Assembly: GCA_029255645.1 (NCBI GenBank)
Contig: JANLJE010000006.1
Span: forward strand, 39,872-103,871
Source: Comamonadaceae bacterium
Lineage (GTDB): Bacteria; Pseudomonadota; Gammaproteobacteria; Burkholderiales; Rhodocyclaceae
Direction: 5' to 3'
Length of the DNA: 64,000 bases
Position 1 is the first letter of the stretch; every line of letters begins with the position of its first letter. Positions 8,917 through 21,429 of the stretch are shown here, one piece after another. Both the position numbers and the translations under genes were made by a program. A model generated the notes under the pieces. That model saw only the letters and a list, made by a program, of their open reading frames with translations. It was not told the DNA's origin and ran no database searches.

Positions 8917-9339
8917 TCAGCGCGGCGCCATGTCCACGGCGACGATCTCGTGTCCGTGGGCCTTGTAATGTTTGAAACGCTGCCGCGCCTGAATCTTGTC
9001 TTCGTCGGCCTGGCTGACCACTTCGATCAGATTGGTAAAGCGCTCGAAGTTGGGCGGAATTTCATCGCCCAGATTCAAGAGCCGCTGGTCCTGGCGCGGG
9101 GCTTGCAGGTCCTGGGTGAGCAGGATCGGGGTTTCTGCGGCCAGGGGGGAGCGGTCATGGCAGTGGGGCAGGAAGCTGAGGGGAAACCGGGTCCACAGCA
9201 GGCGGTCCAGCAACTGGGCCTGCTCGGGCGCCGGGACGAAAACCGTGAAGTCCTTCTTCTGCGCCCAGGCCCTGGCCAGGAGGCTGCAGGCCGCTCCCAG
9301 CCGGTCCTGAACATTGTGGTAGAAGAACACCTTGGTCAC
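8917..9339 (-). CDS. holC: DNA polymerase III subunit chi
   Basis: A 140-residue HolC that links the clamp loader to single-strand DNA-binding protein at the replication fork. It begins [14 protein letters not shown] from a GTG that overlaps the pepA stop in a GTGA junction; a longer frame upstream lies inside pepA and is not conserved. Recognisable segments include [29 protein letters not shown] and the C-terminal [14 protein letters not shown]. Linkage to pepA and valS is the common gamma/betaproteobacterial order. Confidence 0.93.
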   Translation of the reverse strand: MTKVFFYHNVQDRLGAACSLLARAWAQKKDFTVFVPAPEQAQLLDRLLWTRFPLSFLPHCHDRSPLAAETPILLTQDLQAPRQDQRLLNLGDEIPPNFERFTNLIEVVSQADEDKIQARQRFKHYKAHGHEIVAVDMAPR

Positions 9340-10838
9340 TGGACGCCCGGCTTTTCCGCATGCTTCAGCAGGAAGTGGGTGAGCAGGGAAACGGGACGGC
9401 CCGTGGCACCTTTGTCCGAACCGGATTTCCAGGCCGTGCCGGCAATGTCCAGATGGGCCCATTCGTACTTTTTGGTGAAGCGGGAGAGGAAGCAGGCGGC
9501 CGTAATGGCGCCCCCCCAGCGGCCGCCGATATTGGCCATGTCGGCAAAGGGGCTCTTGAGCAGTTCCTGGTAATCCTCCCAGAGGGGCATGTGCCAGGCC
9601 CGGTCATGGGCCTCTTCGCCGGCCGCCAGGAGTTCACGGGCCAGGCTGTCATCGTTGGCGAACAGACCGGTTGCCACATGGCCCAGGGCGACGACGCAGG
9701 CGCCGGTCAAGGTGGCGACGTCGATGACGGCTTGCGGCTCGAACTGTTCGGCGTAGGTCAGGGCGTCGCAGAGAATCAGCCGGCCTTCGGCGTCGGTGTT
9801 GAGGATTTCGATGGTCTGGCCGGAGAGGGAGGTGACGATGTCGCCAGGGCGGGTGGCGCTGCCGCCGGGCATGTTTTCACAGCTGGGAATCAGGGCCACG
9901 AGGTTGATGGGCAGGGCCATGCGGCCTGCCGCCTGCATGGTGCCGAGCACGGCGGCGGCGCCACACATGTCGTACTTCATCTCGTCCATGTCGGCGGCGG
10001 GCTTGATGGAAATGCCGCCGGAGTCGAAGGTGATGCCCTTGCCGACCAGCAGCAGGGGCTTTTCCCCGGATTTTCCGCCTTTGTGCTGGAGAATGATGAA
10101 TTTGGGGGCCTGACGGGAGCCCTGGGCCACGGCGAGCAGGGAATGCATGCCCAGCTCTTCCATGTCCTCGCGTTCCAGCACCTGGCATTGCATGCCCAGT
10201 TCCTGAGCCATCTGCCGGGCCTGCTCCGCCAGATAGCCGGGGGTGCACACGTTGCCGGGCTGGTTGCCGAGATTGCGGGCCAGGGCGATGCCTTCGGAGA
10301 TGGCGATGCCCTGAGCCAGGGCCTCTTCCGCCGAGGGCAATTCGTTGCGCCGTTCCACCGCGAAGGTGAGCTTGCGCAGCGGGCGGCGGATCCCGGCTTT
10401 CTTGCTCTTGTAGTGGTCGAAGCGATACACGGCTTCCTGGGCCACCATGGTGGCCTGGCGGATGCGCCAGGAAACATTCCGGCGCTTGGGGCCGGTTTCG
10501 GTGAGGAACAAGGTGCCATCGAAGGCGCCGGTCTCGTTCAGGGTTTTGACGGCGGTGCGGATGGCGTCGCAGTATTCCTTTTCCCGGAATTCCTTTTCCT
10601 TGCCCAGGCCCACCAGCAGGACCCGGTCGCAGAGCGAGCCCTGGATATTGTGCAGCAGCAGGGTCGAGCCGGCCTTGCCCTCCATGTCGCCCCGGCGAAT
10701 GATGTCGGAGATGTAGCCCTTGGCTGCCTTGTCCAGGAGTTCCGCCGGCAGGGTCAGCTTGCGGGGTTCAAAGACGCCCACGACCACACAGGCACTGCGC
10801 TGCTTTTCCGGGCTTCCGCTTTTTATGCTAAATTCCAC
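9336..10838 (-). CDS. pepA: Leucyl aminopeptidase (M17, PepA)
   Basis: A 500-residue cytosolic dimetal aminopeptidase. The signature [18 protein letters not shown] carries metal-binding and catalytic residues, and [32 protein letters not shown] supplies the first metal site and catalytic Lys. Length is typical. It is divergent from lptF with about 70 bp between the starts, and is translationally coupled to holC by a 4-bp overlap. PepA homologues can also bind DNA; nothing here tests that. Confidence 0.97.
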   Translation of the reverse strand: MEFSIKSGSPEKQRSACVVVGVFEPRKLTLPAELLDKAAKGYISDIIRRGDMEGKAGSTLLLHNIQGSLCDRVLLVGLGKEKEFREKEYCDAIRTAVKTLNETGAFDGTLFLTETGPKRRNVSWRIRQATMVAQEAVYRFDHYKSKKAGIRRPLRKLTFAVERRNELPSAEEALAQGIAISEGIALARNLGNQPGNVCTPGYLAEQARQMAQELGMQCQVLEREDMEELGMHSLLAVAQGSRQAPKFIILQHKGGKSGEKPLLLVGKGITFDSGGISIKPAADMDEMKYDMCGAAAVLGTMQAAGRMALPINLVALIPSCENMPGGSATRPGDIVTSLSGQTIEILNTDAEGRLILCDALTYAEQFEPQAVIDVATLTGACVVALGHVATGLFANDDSLARELLAAGEEAHDRAWHMPLWEDYQELLKSPFADMANIGGRWGGAITAACFLSRFTKKYEWAHLDIAGTAWKSGSDKGATGRPVSLLTHFLLKHAEKPGVQ

Positions 10839-10911
10839 TCGCCGCTCCTTATCCTATGATTTTCGACGACTGGAGCGATTATCCCTGCATTTTTTCACCG
10901 AAGTCAAAGAT

Positions 10912-11991
10912 ATGATCTTCGAACGCGCCGCGCGGCGTGAATTCGCCCAGGTTGCCGCGGGTGTCTTTGTCGCAATTTTCGCCATTCTCGTTTCCATCCA
11001 GTTGATCCGTCTCCTCAATGAAGCAGCCGGCGGTCGCCTGGCGCCGGAGGCGGTGCTGGCCTTGCTGGGTTTTGCGGCCCTCAATTATCTGCCCGTCCTG
11101 TTGTCGCTGACGCTGTTCATTGCGATCCTGCTGCCCTTGACGCGGGCGTATCGGGATTCGGAAATGGTGGTCTGGTTTTCTGCCGGTTTGCCACTGACAG
11201 CGTGGTTGCGTCCCGTTTTTCATTTTTCCTTGCCCATCGTCATCGCGATTGTGGCGCTTTCGCTGTTCCTGACGCCCTGGGCGGCCTCCAGAAGTAATGA
11301 ATACCGCAGCAAGCTGGAAGCTCGCAGCGATGCCGGGAAAGTGGCACCCGGGAGATTTCAGGAAGTGAGCGCCGGAGGGCGGGTGGTTTTCGTCGAGAAG
11401 GTCGAGGAAAACCTGGAATATGTGAAAAATGTGTTTGTGACCACGGTGCAGGAGGGGCGGCTCGGCGTGGTCATGGCCGATACAGGGCGCCAGGAAAGCA
11501 CGCGCAACGGTGATCGTTTCCTGGTGCTGAGCCATGGTCAGCGCTATGAAGTGGAGCCGGGGGTGGCTGAGTTCCGCATGATGGAATTCGAACGCTATGG
11601 GGTGCGTCTGTATGATGGCGATGTCCGCAGCGACACGACTGCACCCAGATTCCAGCCCCTGAAGGAATTGTTGCAGGGGAATTCGCCCAGCCAGAAGGGC
11701 GAGTTGTTATGGCGCTTCGGGCAGCCCCTGGCCGCCCTGTTGCTGGCCTTGCTGGCCGTTCCCCTGGCTTTTGTGAATCCGCGGGCGGGCCGTTCCATGA
11801 ACATGTTGCTGGCGATCGTGGTATTCACCCTGTACAACAATCTCTTGTCCATCAGCCAGGCCTGGGTGGCCCGGGAGCGACTGGCATTTGAATTCGCTGT
11901 CTGGGCGCCGCATGCCATCATGCTGGTCGTGCTGGCCCTGCTTTTTTATCGGCGTCTGGCCGTGTTCGCTTTCTGGCGCCGTAAGTCCTGA
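10912..11991 (+). CDS. lptF: LPS export ABC transporter permease LptF
   Basis: A 359-residue inner-membrane permease of the LptB2FG complex that extracts lipopolysaccharide. The chosen start MIFERAARREFAQVAAGVF matches family N-termini; upstream in-frame codons lie in the divergent pepA promoter region and are not conserved. Three transmembrane helices precede and three follow a periplasmic beta-jellyroll domain (about residues 130-265). The stop overlaps the lptG ATG by one base (TGATG). Confidence 0.95.
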   Translation: MIFERAARREFAQVAAGVFVAIFAILVSIQLIRLLNEAAGGRLAPEAVLALLGFAALNYLPVLLSLTLFIAILLPLTRAYRDSEMVVWFSAGLPLTAWLRPVFHFSLPIVIAIVALSLFLTPWAASRSNEYRSKLEARSDAGKVAPGRFQEVSAGGRVVFVEKVEENLEYVKNVFVTTVQEGRLGVVMADTGRQESTRNGDRFLVLSHGQRYEVEPGVAEFRMMEFERYGVRLYDGDVRSDTTAPRFQPLKELLQGNSPSQKGELLWRFGQPLAALLLALLAVPLAFVNPRAGRSMNMLLAIVVFTLYNNLLSISQAWVARERLAFEFAVWAPHAIMLVVLALLFYRRLAVFAFWRRKS

Positions 11992-13079
11992 TGAAAATCC
12001 ACGAAAAATATATTGCCAGGGAGTTATTGGCCGCCATTTTGCTGATGCTGACTGCGCTGGCAGCGCTGTATGGCTTTTTTGACCTGATCGAGAGTCTCAA
12101 GGATGTCGGGCGGGGCGAGTTCGGCGTGGGGCATGCCTTCATCTATGTGCTCCTGCTTTTGCCCGGGCGGGTTTACGAACTCATGCCCATTGCCGTCCTG
12201 ATCGGCGCCTTGTTTGCCCTCTCCAGTCTGGCCAGACATTCGGAAATCACCGTGTTGCGGGCTTCCGGGATGACGACGCGCGAATTGCTGTTCCTGTTGT
12301 TCAAGGTCGCAGGCGCATTTGCCCTTGCCGCCCTGGTGCTGGGTGAGGCCGTCGTGCCAGTGGCGGATCGGACGGCTCAGGAGATACGTGTCAAGGCGAT
12401 CCGCAACATGGTGGCCCAGCAGTTCCGTTCCGGGCTGTGGGTCAAGGATGGTCGTGCTTTCATCAATATCCGTTCAGCGACGCATGAGGCGCAGTTGGAG
12501 CAGGTCCGGGTCTATCAGTTTGATGCAAAAAACCGCCTCGAATATGTGATGGAGGCGCGCCTGGGGCGTTATGTGGGACCCGGACAGTGGCAGTTCGATG
12601 GCGTGGTGCGTACCCGCCTGCAGGAAGTCGATGGTGAGGTCAGCAAGGTGGAGGTGGATCGCCTGGATCAGTTGGCTTGGTCGTCGTCCTTGACGCCGGA
12701 AATCATTTCCGTGTTGATGGTGTCGCCGGAGCGCATGTCTCTGGTGGGGCTGGTGACCTATCTCCGTCACCTCTGGATCAACCATCAGAAAACGGAACGG
12801 TATGAAATTGCCCTGTGGAAAAAGTTTTTCTATCCCATGGCGGCCATGGTCATGGTGGCCCTGGCCTTGCCCTTCGGCTATACCCACGGCCGCATGGGCG
12901 GGGTCAGTGTGCAGATTTTCGGGGGGATCATGGTCGGGGTGTTGTTCTACATGCTGAACGGCCTGTTCTCCTCTCTGGGAGTCATACATTCCTGGCCGCC
13001 CCTGGCGAGTGCGATGGCCCCTTCTGCCTTGTTCCTGCTGGCGGCACTGGGCATGCTGTGGTGGGTGGAGCGGCGTTGA
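11991..13079 (+). CDS. lptG: LPS export ABC transporter permease LptG
   Basis: A 362-residue partner of LptF with the same six-helix plus periplasmic jellyroll plan. The N-terminus MKIHEKYIARELLAAILLML and the coupling-helix region around LRASGMTTRELL are family-typical, as are the C-terminal helices (FGYTHGRMGGVSVQIFGG). It is translationally coupled to lptF. The stop lies immediately before the end of the convergent RDD gene with no intergenic space, so there is no obvious terminator between them. Confidence 0.95.
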   Translation: MKIHEKYIARELLAAILLMLTALAALYGFFDLIESLKDVGRGEFGVGHAFIYVLLLLPGRVYELMPIAVLIGALFALSSLARHSEITVLRASGMTTRELLFLLFKVAGAFALAALVLGEAVVPVADRTAQEIRVKAIRNMVAQQFRSGLWVKDGRAFINIRSATHEAQLEQVRVYQFDAKNRLEYVMEARLGRYVGPGQWQFDGVVRTRLQEVDGEVSKVEVDRLDQLAWSSSLTPEIISVLMVSPERMSLVGLVTYLRHLWINHQKTERYEIALWKKFFYPMAAMVMVALALPFGYTHGRMGGVSVQIFGGIMVGVLFYMLNGLFSSLGVIHSWPPLASAMAPSALFLLAALGMLWWVERR

Positions 13080-13514
13080 TCAGTCCCGGGGTGGTTTGAC
13101 CAGAATGATGCGGCTGTCGGCAATGCGGTCGTGCAGGAACTGTTTATCTTTGTCGAACAGGGCCCAGAGGATGCCGATGCCGAAAAAGAGCAGGGAGGGC
13201 CAGGCCGCCAGGTAGCGGAGTACGGCCTGGAGCGGCCGCAGAGGGGCGCCGGAGCGGTCGACCAGCTTGAGTTTCCAGGTTTTCATGGCCAGAGTCTGGC
13301 CGCTGTCGAGCCAGAACCAGACGCTGTAAGCCATCAGCAAGAGGATGAAGTGCGCCCGTACTACCCAGGCCGGGGCTGCCACATGGGCCAGGGTGCCGAG
13401 CAGGGCGTGGGGCAGGATGAAGCCGACGGCAATGACGCTAGCAAGCAGCAGGCCTTCATAAACCATGGCGATCAGGCGACGGGAAATGCTGGGGTATGCG
13501 AGGGTCTGGCTCAT
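13080..13514 (-). CDS. RDD-family membrane protein
   Basis: A 144-residue protein with three to four transmembrane segments and the RDD pattern: Arg-rich start (PSISRRLIAMVYEGLLL), WFWLDSGQTLAMKTWKLKLVDRSG in the middle and DKDKQFLHDRIADSRIIL at the end. The start ATG overlaps the DUF3106 stop (ATGA). RDD proteins have no settled general role; some are proposed ion transporters. It is the last gene of the sigma factor operon. Confidence 0.85.
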   Translation of the reverse strand: MSQTLAYPSISRRLIAMVYEGLLLASVIAVGFILPHALLGTLAHVAAPAWVVRAHFILLLMAYSVWFWLDSGQTLAMKTWKLKLVDRSGAPLRPLQAVLRYLAAWPSLLFFGIGILWALFDKDKQFLHDRIADSRIILVKPPRD

Positions 13515-13978
13515 TGCCGGGGGGGTGGGTTGCGCTCGGAAGCGGGGGATTTTGCCTCCGATTTTTGTTTCAGGCGCAACTTTTCTTCCTCGGGAAGCTG
13601 GTTGTAGCGTTCCCACTGGGTTTTGACCTCGTTCTTTTTCTCAGGAGGCAGCTGCTTGAATTCCTTGTAGTGGCTGCGGGCCTTCTCCCGGTCTTCCGGG
13701 GGCATGGCCTGCCAGGTCTGCATGCGGCGCTGCATGCGCGCCTGTTCTTCCGGGCTGAGTCTGGGGTAGTGCCGGGCCATGTCGAGCCATTTCTTGCGGC
13801 GGTAATGCTCCATCTGCGGCCAGTCGTCGGCCAGGGGGGCCAGGATCTGTTTTTGTTCCGCCGTCAATCGGGACCATTCCGGCTGAGGCGAGGTAATCCT
13901 GGCGTCCGGACCACTCCAGGCCGGACTCGCCGCAAGCAGGAGGGCGAGGATCAGCCCTCGGAGGATTCTTCTAGCCAT
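13511..13978 (-). CDS. DUF3106-family exported protein
   Basis: A 155-residue protein with a signal peptide (about residues 1-22, ...AASPAWSGPDA). The rest is highly charged helical repeats with recurring W/Y (EWSRLTAEQKQILAPL, MEHYRRKKWLDMARHYPRLSPEEQARMQRR, QWERYNQLPEEEKLRLKQ), typical of DUF3106. A periplasmic location is likely and the function is unknown. It overlaps the upstream DUF3619 gene by 28 bp and the downstream RDD gene by 4 bp, so all are made from one mRNA with the sigma factor. Confidence 0.85.
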   Translation of the reverse strand: MARRILRGLILALLLAASPAWSGPDARITSPQPEWSRLTAEQKQILAPLADDWPQMEHYRRKKWLDMARHYPRLSPEEQARMQRRMQTWQAMPPEDREKARSHYKEFKQLPPEKKNEVKTQWERYNQLPEEEKLRLKQKSEAKSPASERNPPPRQ

Positions 13979-14307
13979 GCGCGAAATCCAGGATCAGTGA
14001 AAGCCTTGGGGGGCAGGTCGTCAGCCAGCAGGTCGGTATCCAGGGCCGCCATGGCACTGATTTCGTTCTGGTTTTGCAGATAAAGCGCGGTAAAGCCGAT
14101 CCCGGCGGCAAGGGCCAGGGTTGCCAGGGCGGGACGAAGCCAGCCCCGCCCGGCCGTAAAGCCGGAACCGCGCCGGTTTGCCTTGCTTTTGACGGCGAGG
14201 GCATGCTGGCGGGCGGTGTGCAGGCGGTTCAAGGTGGGTGTCGACAGGCGTTCCAGGCCCTGGTCCAGGTGCCGGCGCAGGCCGTCGATCAGTTGTTGTT
14301 CATTCAT
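13951..14307 (-). CDS. DUF3619-family membrane protein, possible anti-sigma partner
   Basis: A 118-residue protein beginning MNEQQLIDGLRRHLDQGLERL. It has a basic linker (KSKANRRGSG) and one transmembrane helix (ALATLALAAGIGFTALYL). The C-terminal part is acidic (DTDLLADDLPPKAFTDPGF). The ATG overlaps the sigma factor stop (ATGA). A bitopic protein with a cytosolic N-terminal helix encoded immediately after an ECF sigma factor is a typical anti-sigma arrangement, but no ZAS motif is visible, so that role is inference. Confidence 0.8.
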   Translation of the reverse strand: MNEQQLIDGLRRHLDQGLERLSTPTLNRLHTARQHALAVKSKANRRGSGFTAGRGWLRPALATLALAAGIGFTALYLQNQNEISAMAALDTDLLADDLPPKAFTDPGFRAWLEESSEG

Positions 14308-14867
14308 GGTGTGATCCCCCGTTTTTCCAGTGCAGCGGCCAGTGCGTGCGTGGCTCTTGAGCAATGGGTCTTGACGCTTCCTTCAGAACAGCCCATGGCA
14401 GCAGCTGTTTCTGCAACGTTCATGTCCTCCCAGTAACGCATGAGAAAGGCTTCCCGTTGACGTGTTGGCAATTTGGATATCTCCAATTCAATGATTTTCA
14501 AGGTCTGGTGCTGTTCGAGCTGGCCTTCCGGGGTCCTGGCCTGGTAGCTGGGGCGGTCGTCGGCCACATTTTCCAGCGGATCGTGGTCATCTTCGTCCCT
14601 CGAGCCAAAGGCAGACAGCAAGGTGGTCCAGAGGTTGCGGATCTTGCTGCGCCGGAAATGATCGCGGATGCAGTTTTGCAGGATGCGCTGGAACAGGAGC
14701 GGCAATTCCTCGGCGGGACGGTCGCCGTAACGGTCTGCCAGTTTCATCATGCTGTCCTGAACAATGTCCAGGGCGGCGTCTTCGTCGCGGCAGGCGAAGA
14801 CGGCTTGCTTGTAGGCGCGCCGCTCGGTACCGGCGAGGAAGTCGGAGAGTTGCTGTGTCGTGGCCAG
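14304..14867 (-). CDS. ECF-type RNA polymerase sigma factor, apparent CTG start
   Basis: A 187-residue sigma factor of the group IV type. The region-2 core (RAYKQAVFACRDEDAALDIVQDSMMKLADRYGD) and region-4 helix-turn-helix (LPTRQREAFLMRYWEDMNVAETAAAMGCSEGSVKTH) are both complete. The first in-frame ATG lies inside region 2. Conserved coding continues upstream through LATTQQLSDFLAGTER to a CTG at 14867, which has AGAGG 7 bp before it. I therefore place the start at this CTG. It leads an operon with DUF3619, DUF3106 and RDD genes and is divergent from ilvB. Confidence 0.85.
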   Translation of the reverse strand: MATTQQLSDFLAGTERRAYKQAVFACRDEDAALDIVQDSMMKLADRYGDRPAEELPLLFQRILQNCIRDHFRRSKIRNLWTTLLSAFGSRDEDDHDPLENVADDRPSYQARTPEGQLEQHQTLKIIELEISKLPTRQREAFLMRYWEDMNVAETAAAMGCSEGSVKTHCSRATHALAAALEKRGITP

Positions 14868-14917
14868 GGGGAAACCTCTTGAAAGCCTTGTTGTTATTGG
14901 GGTTTTTGGGCGATGCC

Positions 14918-14946
14918 TTGACCAAACGAGGACGGTCGATTAGTGT
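14918..14946 (+). promoter_or_regulatory. Predicted promoter of the ilvBHC operon
   Basis: TTGACC (14918-14923), 17-bp spacer, TAGTGT (14941-14946). The transcript would start about 20 bp before the ilvB start, leaving no room for a leader-peptide attenuator. Confidence 0.55.
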
Positions 14947-14971
14947 TACGGGTTTTCAAGCAACCAGCTGA

Positions 14972-16684
14972 ATGGGCCTAGCGATGATGATGACCGGCGC
15001 AGAAATTGTAATCAGGTGCCTGCAGGAAGAAAAGGTGGAACATGTTTTCGGGTATCCCGGCGGTTCCGTCCTGCACATCTATGATGAACTGTTCAAGCAG
15101 GATCAGATCAAGCATATCCTGGTCCGCCACGAGCAGGCGGCGGTGCATGCGGCCGATGCTTACTCCCGTTCTTCCCGCAAGGTGGGGGTGGCGCTGGTGA
15201 CTTCCGGCCCCGGCGTGACCAATGCGGTCACCGGCATTGCCACGGCTTACATGGATTCTGTGCCGATGGTGGTGCTCTGCGGTCAGGTGCCGACCTACTA
15301 CATCGGTCAGGATGCCTTCCAGGAGTGCGACACGGTGGGTATCACTCGCCCCTGCGTCAAGCATAACTTCCTGGTCAAGGACGTGAAGGATCTGGCCATC
15401 ACCCTGAAGAAGGCCTTTCATATCGCCACCACCGGCCGTCCTGGCCCCGTGGTGGTGGATATTCCCAAGGACGTCACCGCCAACAAGTGCGAGTTTGAAT
15501 ATCCCAAGGCCGTACAGATGCGCTCCTACAACCCGGTGGTGAAGGGGCATCTGGGGCAGATCAAGAAGGCCGTGCAGTTGCTGGCCGAAGCCCGGCGTCC
15601 GGTGATCTACGCCGGCGGTGGCGTGGTGCTGTCCGATGCCGCCGAAAAACTGACCTTGCTGGCGCGCAAGCTGGGCTTCCCGGTCACCAACACCTTGATG
15701 GGGCTGGGCGGTTATCCGGCGACGGACAAACAGAATGTGGGCATGCTGGGCATGCATGGCAGCTACGAAGCCAACATGACCATGCATTACGCCGACCTGA
15801 TCCTCGCCCTGGGCGCCCGCTTCGATGACCGGGTGATCGGTGATCCCGAACACTTCGCTGAGGAGCCGCGCAAGATCATCCATGTGGACATCGATCCTTC
15901 CTCCATCTCCAAGCGCGTGAAGGTGGATGTGCCCATCGTCGGCAATCTCTTCGACGTGCTCGATGAGATGCTCAAGCTGCTGGAAGATGGTTTCAAGGCC
16001 GATCCGGCGGTCGCCGACTGGTGGCGCCAGATTGAAGAGTGGCGTGGCCGTGACAGCCTGCGTTACAAGCAGGGTCAGCACATCATGCCTCAATACGTGG
16101 TGGAAAAGCTCTATGAAGTGACCGGGGGCGATGCCTTCATCACCTCCGATGTCGGTCAGCACCAGATGTTTGCCGCCCAGTACTACAAATTCGACAAGCC
16201 GCGCCGCTGGATCAACTCCGGCGGCCTGGGCACCATGGGCGTCGGCCTGCCCTACGCCATGGGGGTCCGCTTTGCCAATCCGGACATGCCGGTGGCCTGC
16301 GTCACGGGTGAAGGCTCGATCCAGATGTGCATCCAGGAACTCTCCACCTGCAAGCAGTTCGAGCTGCCGATCAAGATCATCAACCTCAACAACGGCATGC
16401 TGGGCATGGTGCGCCAGTGGCAGGAAATGTTCTATTCCAAGCGCTACTCGCAGTCCTATGTGACTTCCCTGCCTGACTTCGTCAAGCTGGCCGAGTCCTA
16501 TGGTCATGTGGGCATGAAGATCGAACGCCCCGAGGATGTCGAACCTGCCTTGAAGAAGGCGTTCACCGAGCACAAGAATGATCTGGTGTTCATGGACTTC
16601 ATCATCGACCCCACGGCCAACGTCTTCCCCATGGTAGCGGCCGGCAAGGGGCTGACCGAAATGATCCTGGCCGAAGGCCTGTAA
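14972..16684 (+). CDS. ilvB: Acetolactate synthase, large catalytic subunit
   Basis: A 570-residue thiamine diphosphate enzyme making acetolactate or acetohydroxybutyrate for Val, Leu and Ile. The TPP-activating Glu is in VRHEQAAVHAADAY (Glu54). The cofactor-binding segment reads GEGSIQMCIQELS and ends NNGMLGMVRQWQ. The usual FAD-domain stretch (YPATDKQNVGMLGMHG) is present. The start could also be one of the ATGs at 14984-14992; none has a clear Shine-Dalgarno site. It is followed 15 bp later by ilvH. Confidence 0.96.
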   Translation: MGLAMMMTGAEIVIRCLQEEKVEHVFGYPGGSVLHIYDELFKQDQIKHILVRHEQAAVHAADAYSRSSRKVGVALVTSGPGVTNAVTGIATAYMDSVPMVVLCGQVPTYYIGQDAFQECDTVGITRPCVKHNFLVKDVKDLAITLKKAFHIATTGRPGPVVVDIPKDVTANKCEFEYPKAVQMRSYNPVVKGHLGQIKKAVQLLAEARRPVIYAGGGVVLSDAAEKLTLLARKLGFPVTNTLMGLGGYPATDKQNVGMLGMHGSYEANMTMHYADLILALGARFDDRVIGDPEHFAEEPRKIIHVDIDPSSISKRVKVDVPIVGNLFDVLDEMLKLLEDGFKADPAVADWWRQIEEWRGRDSLRYKQGQHIMPQYVVEKLYEVTGGDAFITSDVGQHQMFAAQYYKFDKPRRWINSGGLGTMGVGLPYAMGVRFANPDMPVACVTGEGSIQMCIQELSTCKQFELPIKIINLNNGMLGMVRQWQEMFYSKRYSQSYVTSLPDFVKLAESYGHVGMKIERPEDVEPALKKAFTEHKNDLVFMDFIIDPTANVFPMVAAGKGLTEMILAEGL

Positions 16685-16699
16685 GGGGAGAGAGACAAG

Positions 16700-18233
<1,534 letters not shown>

Positions 18234-18289
18234 GTTCTGCCTTCCTCTGGCCGCGCGGCTGTTCTTGCCGGCGCGGCCCCGCCAGTTCC

Positions 18290-18310
18290 CGCCCGGCCTG
18301 TTGCCGGGCG
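18290..18310 (+). terminator. Hairpin between ilvC and psd
   Basis: Stem CGCCCGGC / GCCGGGCG with loop CTGTT, followed by a T-rich but interrupted stretch (ATTTCGTCTTTATTTC). It could attenuate rather than end the ilvBHC transcript before psd. Confidence 0.4.
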
Positions 18311-18336
18311 GATTTCGTCTTTATTTCAGGTTTCCC

Positions 18337-18987
18337 ATGAATAACAGCTACCCCCATCCCATCCTTGCCAAGGAAGGCTGGCCTTTCCTGATTCTTCTTC
18401 TCGTGGGAGCCGTGGGGGTCCAGTTCCTGCTGGGCTTCTGGGTGGCCCTGCCCTGGTGGCTGGGTTTGTTGTTCGTCATCCAGTTTTTCCGGGACCCGGC
18501 CCGCACGATTGCCGGCACGGGACCCAGGAGCGTCGTCTCTCCTGCCGATGGCCGCATCGTCGCCGTGGAGGAGACGGAGGATGTCTATCTGAACCGCCGG
18601 GCCATCAAGGTCAGCGTGTTCATGAATGTTTTCAACGCGCATTCCAACCGCTCTCCCGTGGAGGGTACGGTGCAGCAGGTCTGGTACAGTCCCGGCAAAT
18701 TCATCAATGCCAGCCTGGCCAAGGCCTCCACCGAGAACGAGCGCTGCGCCATGCACATCAAGACCCCTGACGGCCAGGATGTCACCTGTGTGCAGGTGGC
18801 CGGTCTCATTGCCCGGCGCATCCTCAATTACATGGATGCCGGCATGCCGCTGAGCCGGGGTCAGCGCTACGGCTTCATCCGCTTCGGTTCCCGGGTGGAT
18901 GTGTATCTGCCCCTGGATGCAAAGGTGAAAGTGGTGATTGGCGAAAAAGTGTATGCTTCGAGCACCTTGCTTGCCGAGCTTGCCTGA
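18337..18987 (+). CDS. psd: Phosphatidylserine decarboxylase (short, archaetidylserine decarboxylase-like type)
   Basis: A 216-residue membrane-anchored enzyme making phosphatidylethanolamine. Two N-terminal hydrophobic segments ([36 protein letters not shown]) precede the catalytic part, with [12 protein letters not shown] and [17 protein letters not shown]. The autocatalytic pyruvoyl site is the Ser of [11 protein letters not shown] near the C-terminus. This short form is about 70-100 residues shorter than E. coli Psd. The adjacent pssA makes its substrate. Confidence 0.95.
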   Translation: MNNSYPHPILAKEGWPFLILLLVGAVGVQFLLGFWVALPWWLGLLFVIQFFRDPARTIAGTGPRSVVSPADGRIVAVEETEDVYLNRRAIKVSVFMNVFNAHSNRSPVEGTVQQVWYSPGKFINASLAKASTENERCAMHIKTPDGQDVTCVQVAGLIARRILNYMDAGMPLSRGQRYGFIRFGSRVDVYLPLDAKVKVVIGEKVYASSTLLAELA

Positions 18988-18993
18988 TACACC

Positions 18994-19752
18994 ATGATCG
19001 AGAACCAACCCAGAAAAGCCCTGTTCAACCCCGAGCTGCGGCGGCGGGGTATTTATATCCTGCCCAATCTGTTGACCACGGCGGCCCTGTTTTCCGGGTT
19101 CTTCGCCATCGTGCAGGCGATGCAGGGCAGTTTTGAACATGCCGCCATGGCCATCTTCGTTGCCATGGTGCTCGATGGCCTGGATGGCCGGGTGGCCCGC
19201 ATGACCCGGACCCAGTCGGCCTTCGGGGCCGAGTACGATTCCCTGTCCGACATGGTGAGCTTCGGCGTGGCCCCGGCCCTGGTCATTTATGAATGGGCCT
19301 TGACCGGCATGGGCCGCCTGGGCTGGATTGCCGCCTTCATCTACTGTGCCGGTGCCGCCTTGCGCCTGGCCCGCTTCAATACCACGCTGGGCGTCATCGA
19401 CAAGCGTTTCTTCCAGGGCTTGCCCAGCCCCGCGGCCGCGGCCCTGGTGGCGGGGTTTGTCTGGGTGATGATCGACTTCAGGGTCCCCGGCGGCGATATG
19501 CGCTGGCTGGCGGCCTTCATCACCGTGTTCGCCGGGGTCTCCATGGTGACGAACTTCCGCTTCTATAGTTTCAAGGACATCAATCTCAGAAAGAGTGTGC
19601 CCTTCATCGTGGTGGCCGCCCTGGTCCTGGTGTTCGTGCTGGTCTCCAGCTATCCGCCTGGCGTGCTGTTCGGCTTGTTCTGCGTTTATTCCCTGTCCGG
19701 CTACGTCCTGACCCTGGTCCAGGTGTTGCGCAAGAAACCTGTCGTCCGCTGA
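18994..19752 (+). CDS. pssA: CDP-diacylglycerol--serine O-phosphatidyltransferase
   Basis: A 252-residue integral-membrane enzyme that makes phosphatidylserine from CDP-diacylglycerol and serine. The CDP-alcohol phosphatidyltransferase signature DG(x2)AR(x8)G(x3)D(x3)D is visible as DGLDGRVAR ... [10 protein letters not shown] at about residues 64-86. There are about eight hydrophobic helices. It lies 6 bp after psd, so the two steps to phosphatidylethanolamine are co-expressed. Confidence 0.96.
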   Translation: MIENQPRKALFNPELRRRGIYILPNLLTTAALFSGFFAIVQAMQGSFEHAAMAIFVAMVLDGLDGRVARMTRTQSAFGAEYDSLSDMVSFGVAPALVIYEWALTGMGRLGWIAAFIYCAGAALRLARFNTTLGVIDKRFFQGLPSPAAAALVAGFVWVMIDFRVPGGDMRWLAAFITVFAGVSMVTNFRFYSFKDINLRKSVPFIVVAALVLVFVLVSSYPPGVLFGLFCVYSLSGYVLTLVQVLRKKPVVR

Positions 19753-19816
19753 TCGAATGAATTTCCGCCTTTCCCGGGGCCTTCCCGGGAAAGGCGTTGT
19801 TGATTGGGAGCAAGAC

Positions 19817-21358
<1,542 letters not shown>

Positions 21359-21378
21359 GGCAACCGTCGTTTTGTGCT

Positions 21379-21414
21379 CATGAAAAATGCCGGGCTTGCC
21401 CGGCATTTTTCATG
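21379..21414. terminator. Bidirectional terminator between leuA and the DUF2069 gene
   Basis: A long inverted repeat, CATGAAAAATGCCGGGC / GCCCGGCATTTTTCATG around a two-base loop. The A5 and T5 tracts give a good U-tract in both directions, serving the convergent leuA and DUF2069 transcripts. Confidence 0.9.
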
Positions 21415-21429
21415 AGGGGGCGGCCAGCC

